Positions 37,936 to 46,909 of a stretch of DNA of 64,000 bases are shown in pieces. Numbering within the stretch: position 1 is the first letter of the stretch; the number at the start of each line of letters is the position of its first letter. Origin of the DNA: Sphingomonas sp. G-3-2-10. Lineage in GTDB: Bacteria > Pseudomonadota > Alphaproteobacteria > Sphingomonadales > Sphingomonadaceae. Where the stretch lies: contig NZ_JABBFY010000001.1 in the NCBI RefSeq assembly GCF_012927115.1, positions 2,914,001 to 2,978,000 of the forward strand, written 5' to 3'. The notes under the pieces are model-generated. The model had not been told where the DNA came from. It worked only from the letters and a program-made list of their open reading frames with translations, and did not search any database. A program made the position numbers and the translations under genes.

Positions 37936-39138
37936 TCAGGCCGCGAGCCGCACCTGGTTCCGCCCGCCTTCCTTGGCTCGGTACAGCGCACCGTCCGCAC
38001 GGCTCACCAGCCGGTCGCGATCCTCGCCGGGCACCAGCAGCGCGATGCCGGTGGAGAGCGTTACCGCAGTTTCCTTTCCGTCATCCAGCCGCACCTTGCG
38101 GCCGGCGATTGCGCCGCGCAGGCGTTCGCACGCGATCCGCGCTTCATGCTCGTCGGTATCGGGCATCAGGATCGCGAATTCCTCGCCGCCCAGCCGCCCG
38201 ACGACATCGCTTGTGCGCATCGTCTCGCGCGCGGTCCGCGCCAGCACGCGCAACACTTCGTCGCCCCCGGCATGGCCGTAGCTGTCGTTGATCTTCTTGA
38301 AGAAATCGACATCGGCCACCGCCACCGATAAGGGCGACCCACTCCGCTTCGCCCGCGCGACTTCGATCTCGAGCGAACTCATGAAGCTGCGGCGGTTGGC
38401 AAGTCCCGTCAGTTCGTCGGTGGTCGCGCTGACCCGCAGCCGCTCGTTCGCTGCCCGCGCGCGCTTCTGCGCCCGTGCGGTGGAAATACCCGCCGCTCCA
38501 GCAATCAGCAGCAGCACGCCACCCACCGTGGCCAGCGCATAATAATGCCGCTGGATCGCCTGCTCCGCGATCTCGTTCAGCCGCCCGCGCTCGGCGAGCA
38601 GACGCCGCTCCTCGGCCTCGATCCCGCCCAGCACCGCCAGCAGCCCTTCGATCTGGTTGTAGCCCGACCCGCTCTGCACGATCGCCACCGCTTCGGCCTC
38701 GCGCCCTTCGCGCCGCAACCGGATGACATGATCGAGCACCGCATAATAGCTCGTCATATGCTGCTTGAGGTCCGCCACCTGACGGCGCTGGAGCGGATTG
38801 TCGCCGGTGCTCTCTTCCAGCCGCGAGACGAGTGCCGGCGCCTCCGCCAGACCCTGCTTGTACGATTTGAGGAACTTCTCGTCGCCGGTGATCAGATAGC
38901 CACGCTCCCCGCGCATCATCATGTTGATTGCCGATTTCAGCCCCTCGGCCGCGACGATCACTTCGAGGGTGTGGACATACCAGGCCTGCGCCTGCCGGCG
39001 CTGTTCGGCTGCGCTGTTGGCATTGCCGATGATCGCGCCGAACAAGGCGGCCAGCACCAGCAATGCGCCAAAGCCGAACGCGAGCCGCCGCTTGCGCCCG
39101 CGCCATACCGCGGCGTCGTTCAGGGGGGTATCGACCAT
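37936..39138 (-). CDS. Membrane CHASE3-type GGDEF diguanylate cyclase
   Basis: 400 residues; ATG 39138 with GGGAG upstream (the GTG at 39147 is too close to it). Two helices (about 20-40 and 190-210) flank a periplasmic four-helix CHASE3-like sensor (AEGLKSAINMMMRGERGYLITG). The cytoplasmic GGDEF domain has GGEEF near residue 316 and RTSD at the inhibitory I-site, so it should make c-di-GMP with feedback control. No EAL domain. Confidence 0.93.
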   Translation of the reverse strand: MVDTPLNDAAVWRGRKRRLAFGFGALLVLAALFGAIIGNANSAAEQRRQAQAWYVHTLEVIVAAEGLKSAINMMMRGERGYLITGDEKFLKSYKQGLAEAPALVSRLEESTGDNPLQRRQVADLKQHMTSYYAVLDHVIRLRREGREAEAVAIVQSGSGYNQIEGLLAVLGGIEAEERRLLAERGRLNEIAEQAIQRHYYALATVGGVLLLIAGAAGISTARAQKRARAANERLRVSATTDELTGLANRRSFMSSLEIEVARAKRSGSPLSVAVADVDFFKKINDSYGHAGGDEVLRVLARTARETMRTSDVVGRLGGEEFAILMPDTDEHEARIACERLRGAIAGRKVRLDDGKETAVTLSTGIALLVPGEDRDRLVSRADGALYRAKEGGRNQVRLAA

Positions 39139-39226
39139 TACGCACACTCCCGGGCTCTGCCCCCGCCCGGGTTCGATCTACTTGATGCAGGTAAAGGAAC
39201 TCCTGCCAGCGCCTTGCGGATAGCGC

Positions 39227-40780
39227 CTAGACGTCGAGTTGCCGGAGATCCCCGCCCCGCGTCTCCCGCCCGAACCATGCCACCAGCCCCAGCGCGGCCA
39301 CGGTCGGCGCGATGATCATCGCCGCCGCCGCGCCCATCGCCGGCACCAGCGCGGTGATCGACAATGCCTGCGCCGCGACGCCGCCGCCCTTGGTGCACGC
39401 CGCGACCCAGCCGGTGGCGCGGCCGCGCACGCGGAGCGGAAAGCTCTCCGCCGTATAGGGCAGCAGGATCGCGAGGATGCCGTTCGATCCGACGATCAGC
39501 AGCGCGACCGGGATCACCGGGCTGCCATCGCCAGCCAGTTCCAGCCGCAGCACGAGGATCAGCCCGATCAGGGTAATCGCGATCATCGTCACCAGCGACC
39601 ATTTGGTGCTCCAGCGGCTGTACATCAGCGCGCAGACGAACACCGTGGGGAAGGCGATCAGCGCCGACTGGGCCAGCAGCCAGCTCGACAATTCGACCGA
39701 ATAGCCCTTCGACACCAGATCGGCGGGCAGCCACAGCAGCAGCCCGAAATTGATCAGCCCCCACGCGATCGCCGCGATCGACAGCGCCGCCAGCTTGCCG
39801 ATCAGCTTCCGGCCGGTCAGCGCGCCGTGCGAATGGCCCGCGGCTGCCGCCGGAGCCGCTTCGGCCTTGCGCGCGACCGATCCGAACTTGCGCATCACCG
39901 CCGCCGCTTCGGCGGTACGGCCGCGCGCCAGCAGGAACTTGGCGGATTCGGGGATGAAGGCGCCGAGCAGGACGAGGATCAGCCCGCTGGGCAAGTTGAG
40001 CAGCCACAGAATCCGCCAGCCGAATTCGGGCTGGAGCAGCGCGGAAAAGCCGCTCGCCGCGAAATAGCCGCCGACGCCGCCCAGCCCGCCGACCAGCACC
40101 AGCGCCCAGCCGCGATGGCGCGTCGGCATCATCTCGGCGAGCAGGGCGTAAGTGACCGGCAACATGCCGCCCGCCGCCGCGCCCATCATGAAGCACATAT
40201 AGATGTTCCACTGGAGCGACGGCATCGCTCCACAGATCGAGGTGCCGACGAACATCACCGCGGAAAGCAGGATCGACGCCTTGCGCCCATAGACGTCGGC
40301 GATGATGCCCCACAGCACCGATCCGGCGACCGTGCCGATCAGCGCGAAGAAGGGCACCAGCGAGACGGTCGATTTGGCCACGCCATATTCCGCGACCATG
40401 CCGGGCACGGTGAAGCCGAGCGAGGCGGGCTTCATCACGTCGATCACCAGCGCGACGACCAGCACGACCATCAGGCCCCAATGCGCGGGTCCCAGGACGG
40501 CATCTTCGGGCGCCGCGACGACGATATCCTCGGCCGCCTCGCGTTGCTGCTTCAGGTTGCGCGGGAGCAGGCCCCAGGCCGCGACCAGCACGCCGCCGAC
40601 GATCAGCCCCATGCCGGCGACCATGTCCCAGCCCATCTCCATGCCCGCGAGCATGAAGTGCATGTCGCGGCCCATCATGAACATCGGGATGTGCATCAGC
40701 ACCCCGATGGTGACGGCGACGCAGCCGAGCGCGAACGCCCAGACGGCCTGACGTTCCGACAAGGTATTGCTCAATTGCAT
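39227..40780 (-). CDS. MFS transporter (sugar/aromatic acid:H+ symporter type)
   Basis: 517 residues from ATG 40780 with a G-rich ribosome site just upstream. Twelve core helices preceded by two extra N-terminal helices (about 12-65, rich in Met). Core motif GIIADVYGRKASILLSA is the MFS loop 2-3 signature. PESAKFLLARGRTAEA and LPYTAESFPLRVRGRATGW resemble the sugar-porter/aromatic acid group. Substrate unknown. No metabolic gene is adjacent to tell what it carries; it precedes the opposite flank of murA. Confidence 0.88.
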   Translation of the reverse strand: MQLSNTLSERQAVWAFALGCVAVTIGVLMHIPMFMMGRDMHFMLAGMEMGWDMVAGMGLIVGGVLVAAWGLLPRNLKQQREAAEDIVVAAPEDAVLGPAHWGLMVVLVVALVIDVMKPASLGFTVPGMVAEYGVAKSTVSLVPFFALIGTVAGSVLWGIIADVYGRKASILLSAVMFVGTSICGAMPSLQWNIYMCFMMGAAAGGMLPVTYALLAEMMPTRHRGWALVLVGGLGGVGGYFAASGFSALLQPEFGWRILWLLNLPSGLILVLLGAFIPESAKFLLARGRTAEAAAVMRKFGSVARKAEAAPAAAAGHSHGALTGRKLIGKLAALSIAAIAWGLINFGLLLWLPADLVSKGYSVELSSWLLAQSALIAFPTVFVCALMYSRWSTKWSLVTMIAITLIGLILVLRLELAGDGSPVIPVALLIVGSNGILAILLPYTAESFPLRVRGRATGWVAACTKGGGVAAQALSITALVPAMGAAAAMIIAPTVAALGLVAWFGRETRGGDLRQLDV

Positions 40781-40813
40781 GCCGCCCCCTCCCAAGGCCC
40801 GGCCGGCCGCCCC

Positions 40814-42097
40814 TTAGCCGTCGCCGACGCGCTCGATATCGGCGCCGACGCCCTGAAGCTTCTCTTCCAGCCGCTCGTAGCCGCGATCGAGGTGGTACAC
40901 GCGGTTGACCTCGGTCTCGCCCTCTGCCGCCAGACCGGCGATGATCAGGCTCATCGACGCGCGCAGATCGGTCGCCATCACCGGCGCGCCGACCAGGCTG
41001 GCATTGCCGTGGACCACCGCGGTACGGCCGCGCACGTCGATATGCGCGCCCATGCGGGCCAGTTCGGGCACGTGCATATAGCGGTTCTCGAAGATCGTTT
41101 CGGTCAGCACGCTGGCACCATCGGCCTTGAGCAGCATCGCCATGAACTGCGCTTGCATGTCGGTGGCGAAGCCGGGGAACGGCGCGGTGCTGAGCGTCAG
41201 CGGCTTGAACTTCCCGTCCGACGCGATGCGGACTGCGTCCTTCTTTTCCTCGACCGTCACGCCCGCGTCGATCAACGCGTCCAGCGTGGCGCGCATGTCG
41301 GTGGCGTTGGCGCCGACGAGGTCCAGATCGCCCCCAGTGATCGCCGCGGCGCAGGCATAGCTGCCCGCTTCGATCCGGTCCGGCATCACCGCATAGGTCG
41401 CGCCGTGCAGCCGGTCGCGGCCCTCGATCTCCAGCGTCTCGGTGCCGATCCCCGAAATCGACGCGCCCATCGCGACCAGCAGGTTGCACAGATCGACGAT
41501 CTCGGGCTCGCGCGCCGCATTTTCGAGGATCGTGGTGCCCTTCGCCGTCACTGCGGCCATCAGCACATTCTCGGTCGCGCCGACCGAAACCACGGGAAAG
41601 CGGAAGCGTCCGCCGGTCAGGCGGCCACCGGGCGCGCTGGCCTTCACATAGCCCGCCGCGACTTCGATCTCGGCGCCGATCGCTTCGAGCGCCTTGAGGT
41701 GCAAGTCGATCGGGCGGTTGCCGATCGCGCAGCCGCCTGGGAGCGACACGGTCGCTTCGCCCATTCGGCCGACCAGCGGGCCGAGCACGAGGATCGAGGC
41801 GCGCATCTTGCGGACGATGTCGTAGGGCGCGACCGTCGAGGTCAGCTGCTGACCCCGCATCGTCATCACCCGGCCGAAGTCGCTGGGCCGGCCGCCTTCG
41901 ATCGTGGTCGAGACCCCGAACTGGTTAAGTAGATGACCGAAGCTGTCCACGTCGGCGAGCCGTGGTAGATTCCTGAGCGTCAGAGGTTCGTCAGTCAGCA
42001 ATGCGCAAGGCATCAGCGTGAGCGCGGAGTTCTTCGCTCCGGAAATTGCGATGCGTCCGGAGAGCCTGTTTCCGCCGCGGATCAGAATACGGTCCAT
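40814..42097 (-). CDS. murA: UDP-N-acetylglucosamine 1-carboxyvinyltransferase
   Basis: 427 residues. First committed step of peptidoglycan synthesis, adding enolpyruvate to UDP-GlcNAc. [26 protein letters not shown] is canonical and the fosfomycin-target cysteine is present in [13 protein letters not shown] (near residue 119), so the enzyme should be fosfomycin-sensitive. Monocistronic, divergent from the Crp/Fnr gene. Confidence 0.98.
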   Translation of the reverse strand: MDRILIRGGNRLSGRIAISGAKNSALTLMPCALLTDEPLTLRNLPRLADVDSFGHLLNQFGVSTTIEGGRPSDFGRVMTMRGQQLTSTVAPYDIVRKMRASILVLGPLVGRMGEATVSLPGGCAIGNRPIDLHLKALEAIGAEIEVAAGYVKASAPGGRLTGGRFRFPVVSVGATENVLMAAVTAKGTTILENAAREPEIVDLCNLLVAMGASISGIGTETLEIEGRDRLHGATYAVMPDRIEAGSYACAAAITGGDLDLVGANATDMRATLDALIDAGVTVEEKKDAVRIASDGKFKPLTLSTAPFPGFATDMQAQFMAMLLKADGASVLTETIFENRYMHVPELARMGAHIDVRGRTAVVHGNASLVGAPVMATDLRASMSLIIAGLAAEGETEVNRVYHLDRGYERLEEKLQGVGADIERVGDG

Positions 42098-42149
42098 GTC
42101 GGGCTTCTAGTCCTTCGGGCGGCACGCGCAAGCTCGGTCGTTTTGGGTA

Positions 42150-42175
42150 GCATTGATCGACTTTAATGCATTGAT
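42150..42175. promoter_or_regulatory. Direct repeat GCATTGAT in murA-regulator intergenic region
   Basis: GCATTGAT at 42150-42157 and 42168-42175, 18 bp apart, on the divergent promoter side of the Crp/Fnr gene. TTGAT resembles an FNR half-site, but a matching ATCAA partner is lacking. Confidence 0.35.
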
Positions 42176-42219
42176 TCCACAGCGATGCTTTGCATTGCGC
42201 GGTGGGGGGAAGCGATTGC

Positions 42220-42954
42220 GTGTCCGGTAGTTGTTTTGCCGATGTGCTGAGTGAACTGGTCGATCTGACGCCGCTCGAACAAGCGGCGCTCGAACGGCTG
42301 GAGGAACGCCAGCGGCAAGTGCGCCGCGGGGCGATCGTTCAGCGTGAGAACGAGAAATGCTCCGAGCTCTTCGTCCTGCGCAAGGGACTGATGATGAGCT
42401 ATGTGCTGCTGGACGACGGCAGCCGGCAGATCCTGCGCTTCCTGTTCCCCGGCGACATGCTTGGCCTGTCCTCGATGATCTATCGCGAAGCGCCCGAGAC
42501 GCTGTGCGCCCTGTCGGACTGCGTGATCAGCCCGTTCGACCGCAGCGTGCTGGCCGATCTGATGGTCGCCCACCCGCGCCTTTCGGCGATGGTGCTGGTT
42601 TATAGCCAAGTCGAGCGCGTGTCGCTGACCGACCGGCTGGCCGCGCTTGGCCGCACCAGCGCGAAAGCGCGCGTCGCGGCCCTGCTGCTGGAACTGCGCA
42701 ACCGCTTGCGCGCGACCGACAAGAGCGTGACCAACGCCTTCCTGCTCGGGTTGACGCAGGAGGAAGTGGGCGACGCCACCGGGCTGACCGCGGTGCACGT
42801 CAACCGGATGCTGCGCCAGCTCGAGGAAGAAGGCATGATCGCGCGCGAAGCGGGCAAGGTCACCCTGCTGGACGAACGCGGCCTCGCCCGCGCGGCGAAC
42901 TATGTGAACCGGTTCGAGCGGCTCGATCTGGGCTGGCTGCCGACTCCGGCCTGA
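42220..42954 (+). CDS. Crp/Fnr-family transcriptional regulator
   Basis: 244 residues, GTG start at 42220 with GGGGGGA upstream; a TTG at 42190 is less likely. N-terminal cyclic-nucleotide-binding-type fold (RENEKCSELFVLRKGLMMSYVL, RFLFPGDMLGLSSMI) and C-terminal winged helix (LTQEEVGDATGLTAVHVNRMLRQLEEEGMI). The recognition helix reads TAVHVNR, unlike FNR's ETISR, so it probably does not bind a canonical FNR box. No complete N-terminal Cys cluster was seen, so an oxygen-sensing Fe-S cluster is unlikely. Confidence 0.9.
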   Translation: MSGSCFADVLSELVDLTPLEQAALERLEERQRQVRRGAIVQRENEKCSELFVLRKGLMMSYVLLDDGSRQILRFLFPGDMLGLSSMIYREAPETLCALSDCVISPFDRSVLADLMVAHPRLSAMVLVYSQVERVSLTDRLAALGRTSAKARVAALLLELRNRLRATDKSVTNAFLLGLTQEEVGDATGLTAVHVNRMLRQLEEEGMIAREAGKVTLLDERGLARAANYVNRFERLDLGWLPTPA

Positions 42955-42971
42955 ACGGCGCGGAATGACGA

Positions 42972-43088
42972 GGTCACACCAGGGTCACACTATCGCGCAG
43001 GGTCCGCAGGCGCGGCGGGCTTCGCCGGTCGCGCGAAGCGGAAATTGACACGAAGTTGACACTATCGCGCGGGGTTCGCGGACGCGGC
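42972..43088. repeat. Direct repeats between regulator and clpS
   Basis: Two 32-nt copies (42985-43016 and 43057-43088; 27 of 32 identical) spaced by 72 nt. Each is preceded by a doubled heptamer-like box 11 bp apart: GGTCACAC-CAG-GGTCACAC, then TTGACAC-GAAG-TTGACAC. Helical-turn spacing suggests a tandem protein-binding site. Confidence 0.6.
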
Positions 43089-43227
43089 TATCGCATTGCC
43101 GGTCTCGGGGATTCGCGATGTCAAAGAGCGCGCGCCAGGCTTCCCGGCGCGCCGAGCCAAGCAGGCGAGATCCAACATTGCAAGGGGACGGAGGGAGAGC
43201 AGTCCGGGACCGGTCAGCCTGTAAGCG

Positions 43228-43563
43228 TCACGCCTTTTCGAGCGTGCATTGAAGCGGGTGCTGGTTCTCACGGGCGAAGTCCATCACCTGCGTGACCTTG
43301 GTCTCGGCGACTTCGTAGCTGAAGACCCCGCACACGCCGACGCCGCGCTGATGCACATGGAGCATCACCTGCGTCGCTTCCTCCATCGTCATGCGGAAAA
43401 AGCGCTGGAGGACGAGCACGACGAATTCCATCGGCGTGTAATCGTCGTTGAGCATCAGCACGCGATAGGGCGTCGGCTTCTTGGTGCGCGTGCGCGTACG
43501 CGTGGCGATCCCGACCGACGGATCGTCGCCCCGCCGGTCGTTATCGTCGCCGTCTTCGGCCAT
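43228..43563 (-). CDS. clpS: ATP-dependent protease adaptor ClpS
   Basis: 111 residues. Binds N-degron substrates and delivers them to ClpAP. Core [18 protein letters not shown] and [19 protein letters not shown] are canonical. A longer frame to 43623 exists, but [12 protein letters not shown] at 43563 matches the acidic N-terminus of the family. No clpA is in the window. Confidence 0.96.
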   Translation of the reverse strand: MAEDGDDNDRRGDDPSVGIATRTRTRTKKPTPYRVLMLNDDYTPMEFVVLVLQRFFRMTMEEATQVMLHVHQRGVGVCGVFSYEVAETKVTQVMDFARENQHPLQCTLEKA

Positions 43564-43791
43564 TCGGATCTGAAGGGGTGATGTCACGGAAGTGAAAATA
43601 TGATGCCCACCCCGGAGAGGCAACCCCGAGGCGCGGCGTGAACCATGATTTGGGGGTGGGGTGGGGGGAATCGGCGAGCGGATCGGGAGGTATCCGGAAG
43701 CGAAGCCGCAAGAGCGGAGTTTGGAAACTGTTCGAAAGCGAGAGTCGCCGTACCTGCCCGCCGGTCACTGACCGGCCGTCGGCAGCTTGTG

Positions 43792-44352
43792 TCACCAGCG
43801 GCTCACCGGAGCTTCCTGCGTAAGCGGACGGCTGTATGAAATGTCTTCCTTGTCACGGGTACCCCTGGTGTACCCTTGCTCGACGAACAGCGGCGACTGG
43901 AGGATCGAAGCATCGCCCGCCAGCAGCAGATCGACCGTCGCGCGCCGCAGCGCGATTTTCCACACCCCGTCGCGCCGCTCCAGCCGGTCCACATATCGAC
44001 CGTTGATCAGTCGCGCGGTCTTGCCGTCATTGTTGAGCAGGCCGACAAGCACATAGCTTTCGCAATGGGCGATATCGCCGTCGATCTCGCACAGATGCGT
44101 GGTGATGTTGTGGAGATGAAGCAACGAGCCCTGCGCATGCACGCGGTTTGCCCATTCGGCATAGGCCGGCCCCGCATTGATGGCGTAGCCATGTTCGTCA
44201 ACGCCGTCCGGATGATAGGCTGCGGTGATGATGTCGGCGTCGAGCCGATCGTGGCCGCGTGCCTGACTGGCAATCACGTCCTGAATCTGCAGCCTGTCAT
44301 TCAGGTAGCGCACATCGCGCTGGAGCTGGGTGATCGCGTCAGCCTGGGTCAT
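43792..44352 (-). CDS. SnoaL-like / NTF2-fold protein
   Basis: 186 residues, nuclear transport factor 2-like fold: N-terminal helix (LQRDVRYLNDRLQIQDVIASQARGHDR), then the beta-barrel (HLHNITTHLCEIDGDIAHCESYVL, NGRYVDRLERRDGVWKI). Members act as ketosteroid-isomerase- or dehydratase-like enzymes in aromatic and steroid degradation, but the reaction here is unknown. Last gene of the TetR-dioxygenase-SDR operon. Confidence 0.85.
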   Translation of the reverse strand: MTQADAITQLQRDVRYLNDRLQIQDVIASQARGHDRLDADIITAAYHPDGVDEHGYAINAGPAYAEWANRVHAQGSLLHLHNITTHLCEIDGDIAHCESYVLVGLLNNDGKTARLINGRYVDRLERRDGVWKIALRRATVDLLLAGDASILQSPLFVEQGYTRGTRDKEDISYSRPLTQEAPVSRW

Positions 44353-44363
44353 ACTGCCTCTCG

Positions 44364-45224
44364 CTAGCGGATGATGATCGGGTACTGCACGCGGGGCTCT
44401 ACCTTGTGCGTGTCGCGATAGGAGGCGGGCTGCCGTCCGCCCGCATCGGCAATGCCGTAATGTTTCGCCATCTCGGCGCCGATCACGGTTTCGCCGCTGC
44501 GCGCCATCACATCGGGATCGTTGAACAGCGCCCAGATGACATGGCCGGTGAACTCGGACGTCTCGGTCCGATTCTCCAGATACCCATATTTCGCGGGCTC
44601 CGACGCGATCAGCGCCTCAAGCCGGGCGGTCCGCAGCGCGCCCATCCAGATCGAAAGGGCAGCGACGCCGAACTCCCGCAGATCCACCGCCATGTCGGCG
44701 GCGAACTTGTCCATTCCGGCCTTGTGTGCGCCATAGGCTGGACCGAACACATAATGGACCGCACCCGAAGCCGAGGTGAAGACCATCAGCCCGCCGGGCC
44801 GCTCGATCATCAACGGCGCCGCATGATAGCTTGCGACATAGGAGCTGCGCAGGCCGACATCGAGCATGTCCGCCAGCGCCAGCGGTTTCTCCCAGAAATG
44901 GCCCGGCTGGGTCAGCTCGTCGCGCAATGCGCAGGCATTGTTGACCAGAATGTCCAGCCGCCGCTCCGTTTTCGATACACGGTCGAACAGTCTTTCGACC
45001 TCGGCGTCGTCGCCATGATCGACGCGCACCGCCATACCCCTGCCGCCAGCCGCGGTCACCGCAGCTGCGGTCTCATGGATCGTGCCGGGCAATGCCGCGT
45101 CGCCTGCCTTCTCGGACCTGCCGGTCACGTACACGGTGCAGCCATGCGAGCCGAGTGCGATAGCGATGCCCCTCCCTGCGCCGCGGCTTGCGCCGGTGAC
45201 GACAGCGACCGGTGCGGCGTTCAT
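44364..45224 (-). CDS. Short-chain dehydrogenase/reductase
   Basis: 286 residues. Rossmann motif VTGASRGAGRGIAIA, NNACALRD in place of the usual NNAG, and catalytic Ser/Tyr/Lys in TSASG..YGAHKAG. The form resembles the DHRS1-like group. It overlaps the dioxygenase stop (ATGA), so it is co-translated with it, and the SnoaL-like gene follows 11 nt on. Probable oxidation or reduction of a catabolic intermediate; substrate unknown. Confidence 0.9.
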   Translation of the reverse strand: MNAAPVAVVTGASRGAGRGIAIALGSHGCTVYVTGRSEKAGDAALPGTIHETAAAVTAAGGRGMAVRVDHGDDAEVERLFDRVSKTERRLDILVNNACALRDELTQPGHFWEKPLALADMLDVGLRSSYVASYHAAPLMIERPGGLMVFTSASGAVHYVFGPAYGAHKAGMDKFAADMAVDLREFGVAALSIWMGALRTARLEALIASEPAKYGYLENRTETSEFTGHVIWALFNDPDVMARSGETVIGAEMAKHYGIADAGGRQPASYRDTHKVEPRVQYPIIIR

Positions 45225-46033
45225 GCGAAGGGCTCGTCGCCCTGGAGAGTCGTGCGATGCATCAGCCTGCCGCTGTCATGCGGATAAGCGAGCACGCGAT
45301 GCATCGTGCCGGTGTTGTCCCACATGACAAGGTCGCCGACGGTCCATTCGTGGCTGTAAACGAATTGCGGCTGCGTGGCGTGTTCGCGCAGCCGGGTCAG
45401 CAAGGCCCAGCCCTCACGCAGGTCCATTCCCTCGACATGCGACGCGGTAGAGCCCAGCACGAGCGATTTGCGGCCCGACCGGTGCTTCCACACCAGCGGC
45501 AGCACCGCGGGTGCGAAACGCTGCCAGTCCTGCAGATCGGCATAGGCCGGTTCGGGATTCACATAGCGCTGCGAAGTCTCGAACATATGGACGACGCGCA
45601 GCTTCTCGAGCGCGGCCTGTTCCGAAGGGGGCAGATCGTCGAATGCGGCATAGGTGTTGGCGAACTCAGTCTGTCCGCCGACGGGCGACCGGCGGCGGCA
45701 GCTCATGATCGACGCGAAGATCGGCACGTCGGACATGGTGCCGTCGATGTGCCAGAAGAAGGCGCCCTTGGTGTAGGCGAACAGCGGATTCTCATTGGGA
45801 TCCATGCTGATCTTGAAGATGCCCTGCGCCATCGCGCCCAGCGTTTGCGTGAAGGCAGACTGTTGTTCGTCGGTCAGATTGAGCTCGCGGAACAGCACGA
45901 CGCGGCGATCTTCAAGCAGCGACCGGATTTCCGCGCCATGCTCGCCGGAAAGCAACGCATCCGCGTCGATCCGCACCTCGGTCCCGATACGCGCGCTCAG
46001 CTCGACCTTCCGAAGCTGCGTCCGTGTAGCCAT
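45221..46033 (-). CDS. TauD/TfdA-family 2OG-Fe(II) dioxygenase
   Basis: 270 residues. Iron-binding HxD in FFWHIDGTM (near residue 93), distal His in NTGTMHRVLAYP (near 243) and 2-oxoglutarate Arg in GRLMHRTTLQGD. Family enzymes hydroxylate small molecules such as taurine, phenoxy acids and alkyl sulfates. AGGAG precedes two adjacent ATGs (46036, 46033); the second has better spacing. Preceded by a palindrome and the TetR gene. Confidence 0.92.
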   Translation of the reverse strand: MATRTQLRKVELSARIGTEVRIDADALLSGEHGAEIRSLLEDRRVVLFRELNLTDEQQSAFTQTLGAMAQGIFKISMDPNENPLFAYTKGAFFWHIDGTMSDVPIFASIMSCRRRSPVGGQTEFANTYAAFDDLPPSEQAALEKLRVVHMFETSQRYVNPEPAYADLQDWQRFAPAVLPLVWKHRSGRKSLVLGSTASHVEGMDLREGWALLTRLREHATQPQFVYSHEWTVGDLVMWDNTGTMHRVLAYPHDSGRLMHRTTLQGDEPFA

Positions 46034-46072
46034 CATCCTGCTCCTGACTCCCGCCCCATTCAGGGAGCGAAT

Positions 46073-46090
46073 GCCATACAGTTGTATAGC
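46073..46090 (-). promoter_or_regulatory. Palindromic operator candidate for the TetR regulator
   Basis: GC-C-ATACA-GT-TGTAT-A-GC: an 18-bp dyad with one mismatched pair, about 40-57 nt upstream of the dioxygenase start and just after the TetR stop. Size and position fit a TetR-family operator. Confidence 0.5.
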
Positions 46091-46104
46091 ATCGTGCGTG
46101 CGAG

Positions 46105-46698
46105 TCAAACCGCGCCGGGAGGCGAGCCGATTCTGTGCAGCCAGCGCTCGACGAGCAGGCGCATCTGATCATGGCCGATGCTGACGCCCAGACCCTGTTC
46201 CATGATCAGCGCTCGCGCAGCGCCTTCGATCAGCAGCGAGACGGCGGCAGGTGGATATAGGGCGGGATCGATGCCGGCTTCCGGAAGCAATTGCGCGAAC
46301 GCCTCCGCCAGCAACGTGCGCGTCAGCTCGATGTGCTGCGCAATCTCCAGCCTGATGACCTTGCGGTGATTGGCCAGCGCCATGAATTCGACCGCAAGAA
46401 CACTGACATCCGGATCCGTGGATTGCGTCCATAGCGTGCGGAGCGGGTCGCCGGACGCCATTGCTTCCCTTTGCTGCTGCGTGGAGCGCTCGGCGGCGCG
46501 CCGGTAAACAGCGAGGAGGAGGTCATCCATCGTCGGGAAATAATATTGCACCAACGCGGGCTTGATCCCCGCGCGATCGGCGACGCGCCGGGTGCTCACC
46601 GCGGCATAGCCCTCCTCGACCATCACGGCCTGTGTCGCATCGAGTATCGTCGCGCGTGTTGCGGAGCGCTCGCTGCCGACCCTTCGCTTCTCCTTCAT
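46105..46698 (-). CDS. TetR/AcrR-family transcriptional regulator
   Basis: 197 residues from ATG 46698; a longer frame reaches 46800. The N-terminal helix-turn-helix (TRATILDATQAVMVEEGYAAVSTRRVADRAG) is typical and the C-terminal part is a ligand-binding domain (LAVEFMALANHRKVIRLEI). Located immediately upstream of the dioxygenase operon on the same strand, with a dyad between them, so it very likely represses that operon until a substrate or intermediate binds. Confidence 0.9.
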   Translation of the reverse strand: MKEKRRVGSERSATRATILDATQAVMVEEGYAAVSTRRVADRAGIKPALVQYYFPTMDDLLLAVYRRAAERSTQQQREAMASGDPLRTLWTQSTDPDVSVLAVEFMALANHRKVIRLEIAQHIELTRTLLAEAFAQLLPEAGIDPALYPPAAVSLLIEGAARALIMEQGLGVSIGHDQMRLLVERWLHRIGSPPGAV

Positions 46699-46855
46699 CC
46701 GAAAGGAATGCGCGATGCACCCGCCGTGCACAAGTTTCGTGTCCGCCGCGTTTTCAGCGCCCGCTTTCGGGATCGGCAAAACCACGCCGAACGACCGCAA
46801 TCGGCGCGAAAAGCCGTCAGCGCATTCGACACGCTCGCAGCCCTCGCCCCGAACG

Positions 46856-46887
46856 CAAAAAGGGCGCCCGCTTTCGCGGACGCCCTT
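46856..46887 (-). terminator. Phasin terminator
   Basis: On the minus strand: stem AAGGGCGTCCGC/GCGGGCGCCCTT with GAAA loop (one mismatch pair), followed by TTT, 22 nt after the phasin stop. Confidence 0.85.
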
Positions 46888-46909
46888 CCTTACGCGGTAC
46901 TGAAGTCGC

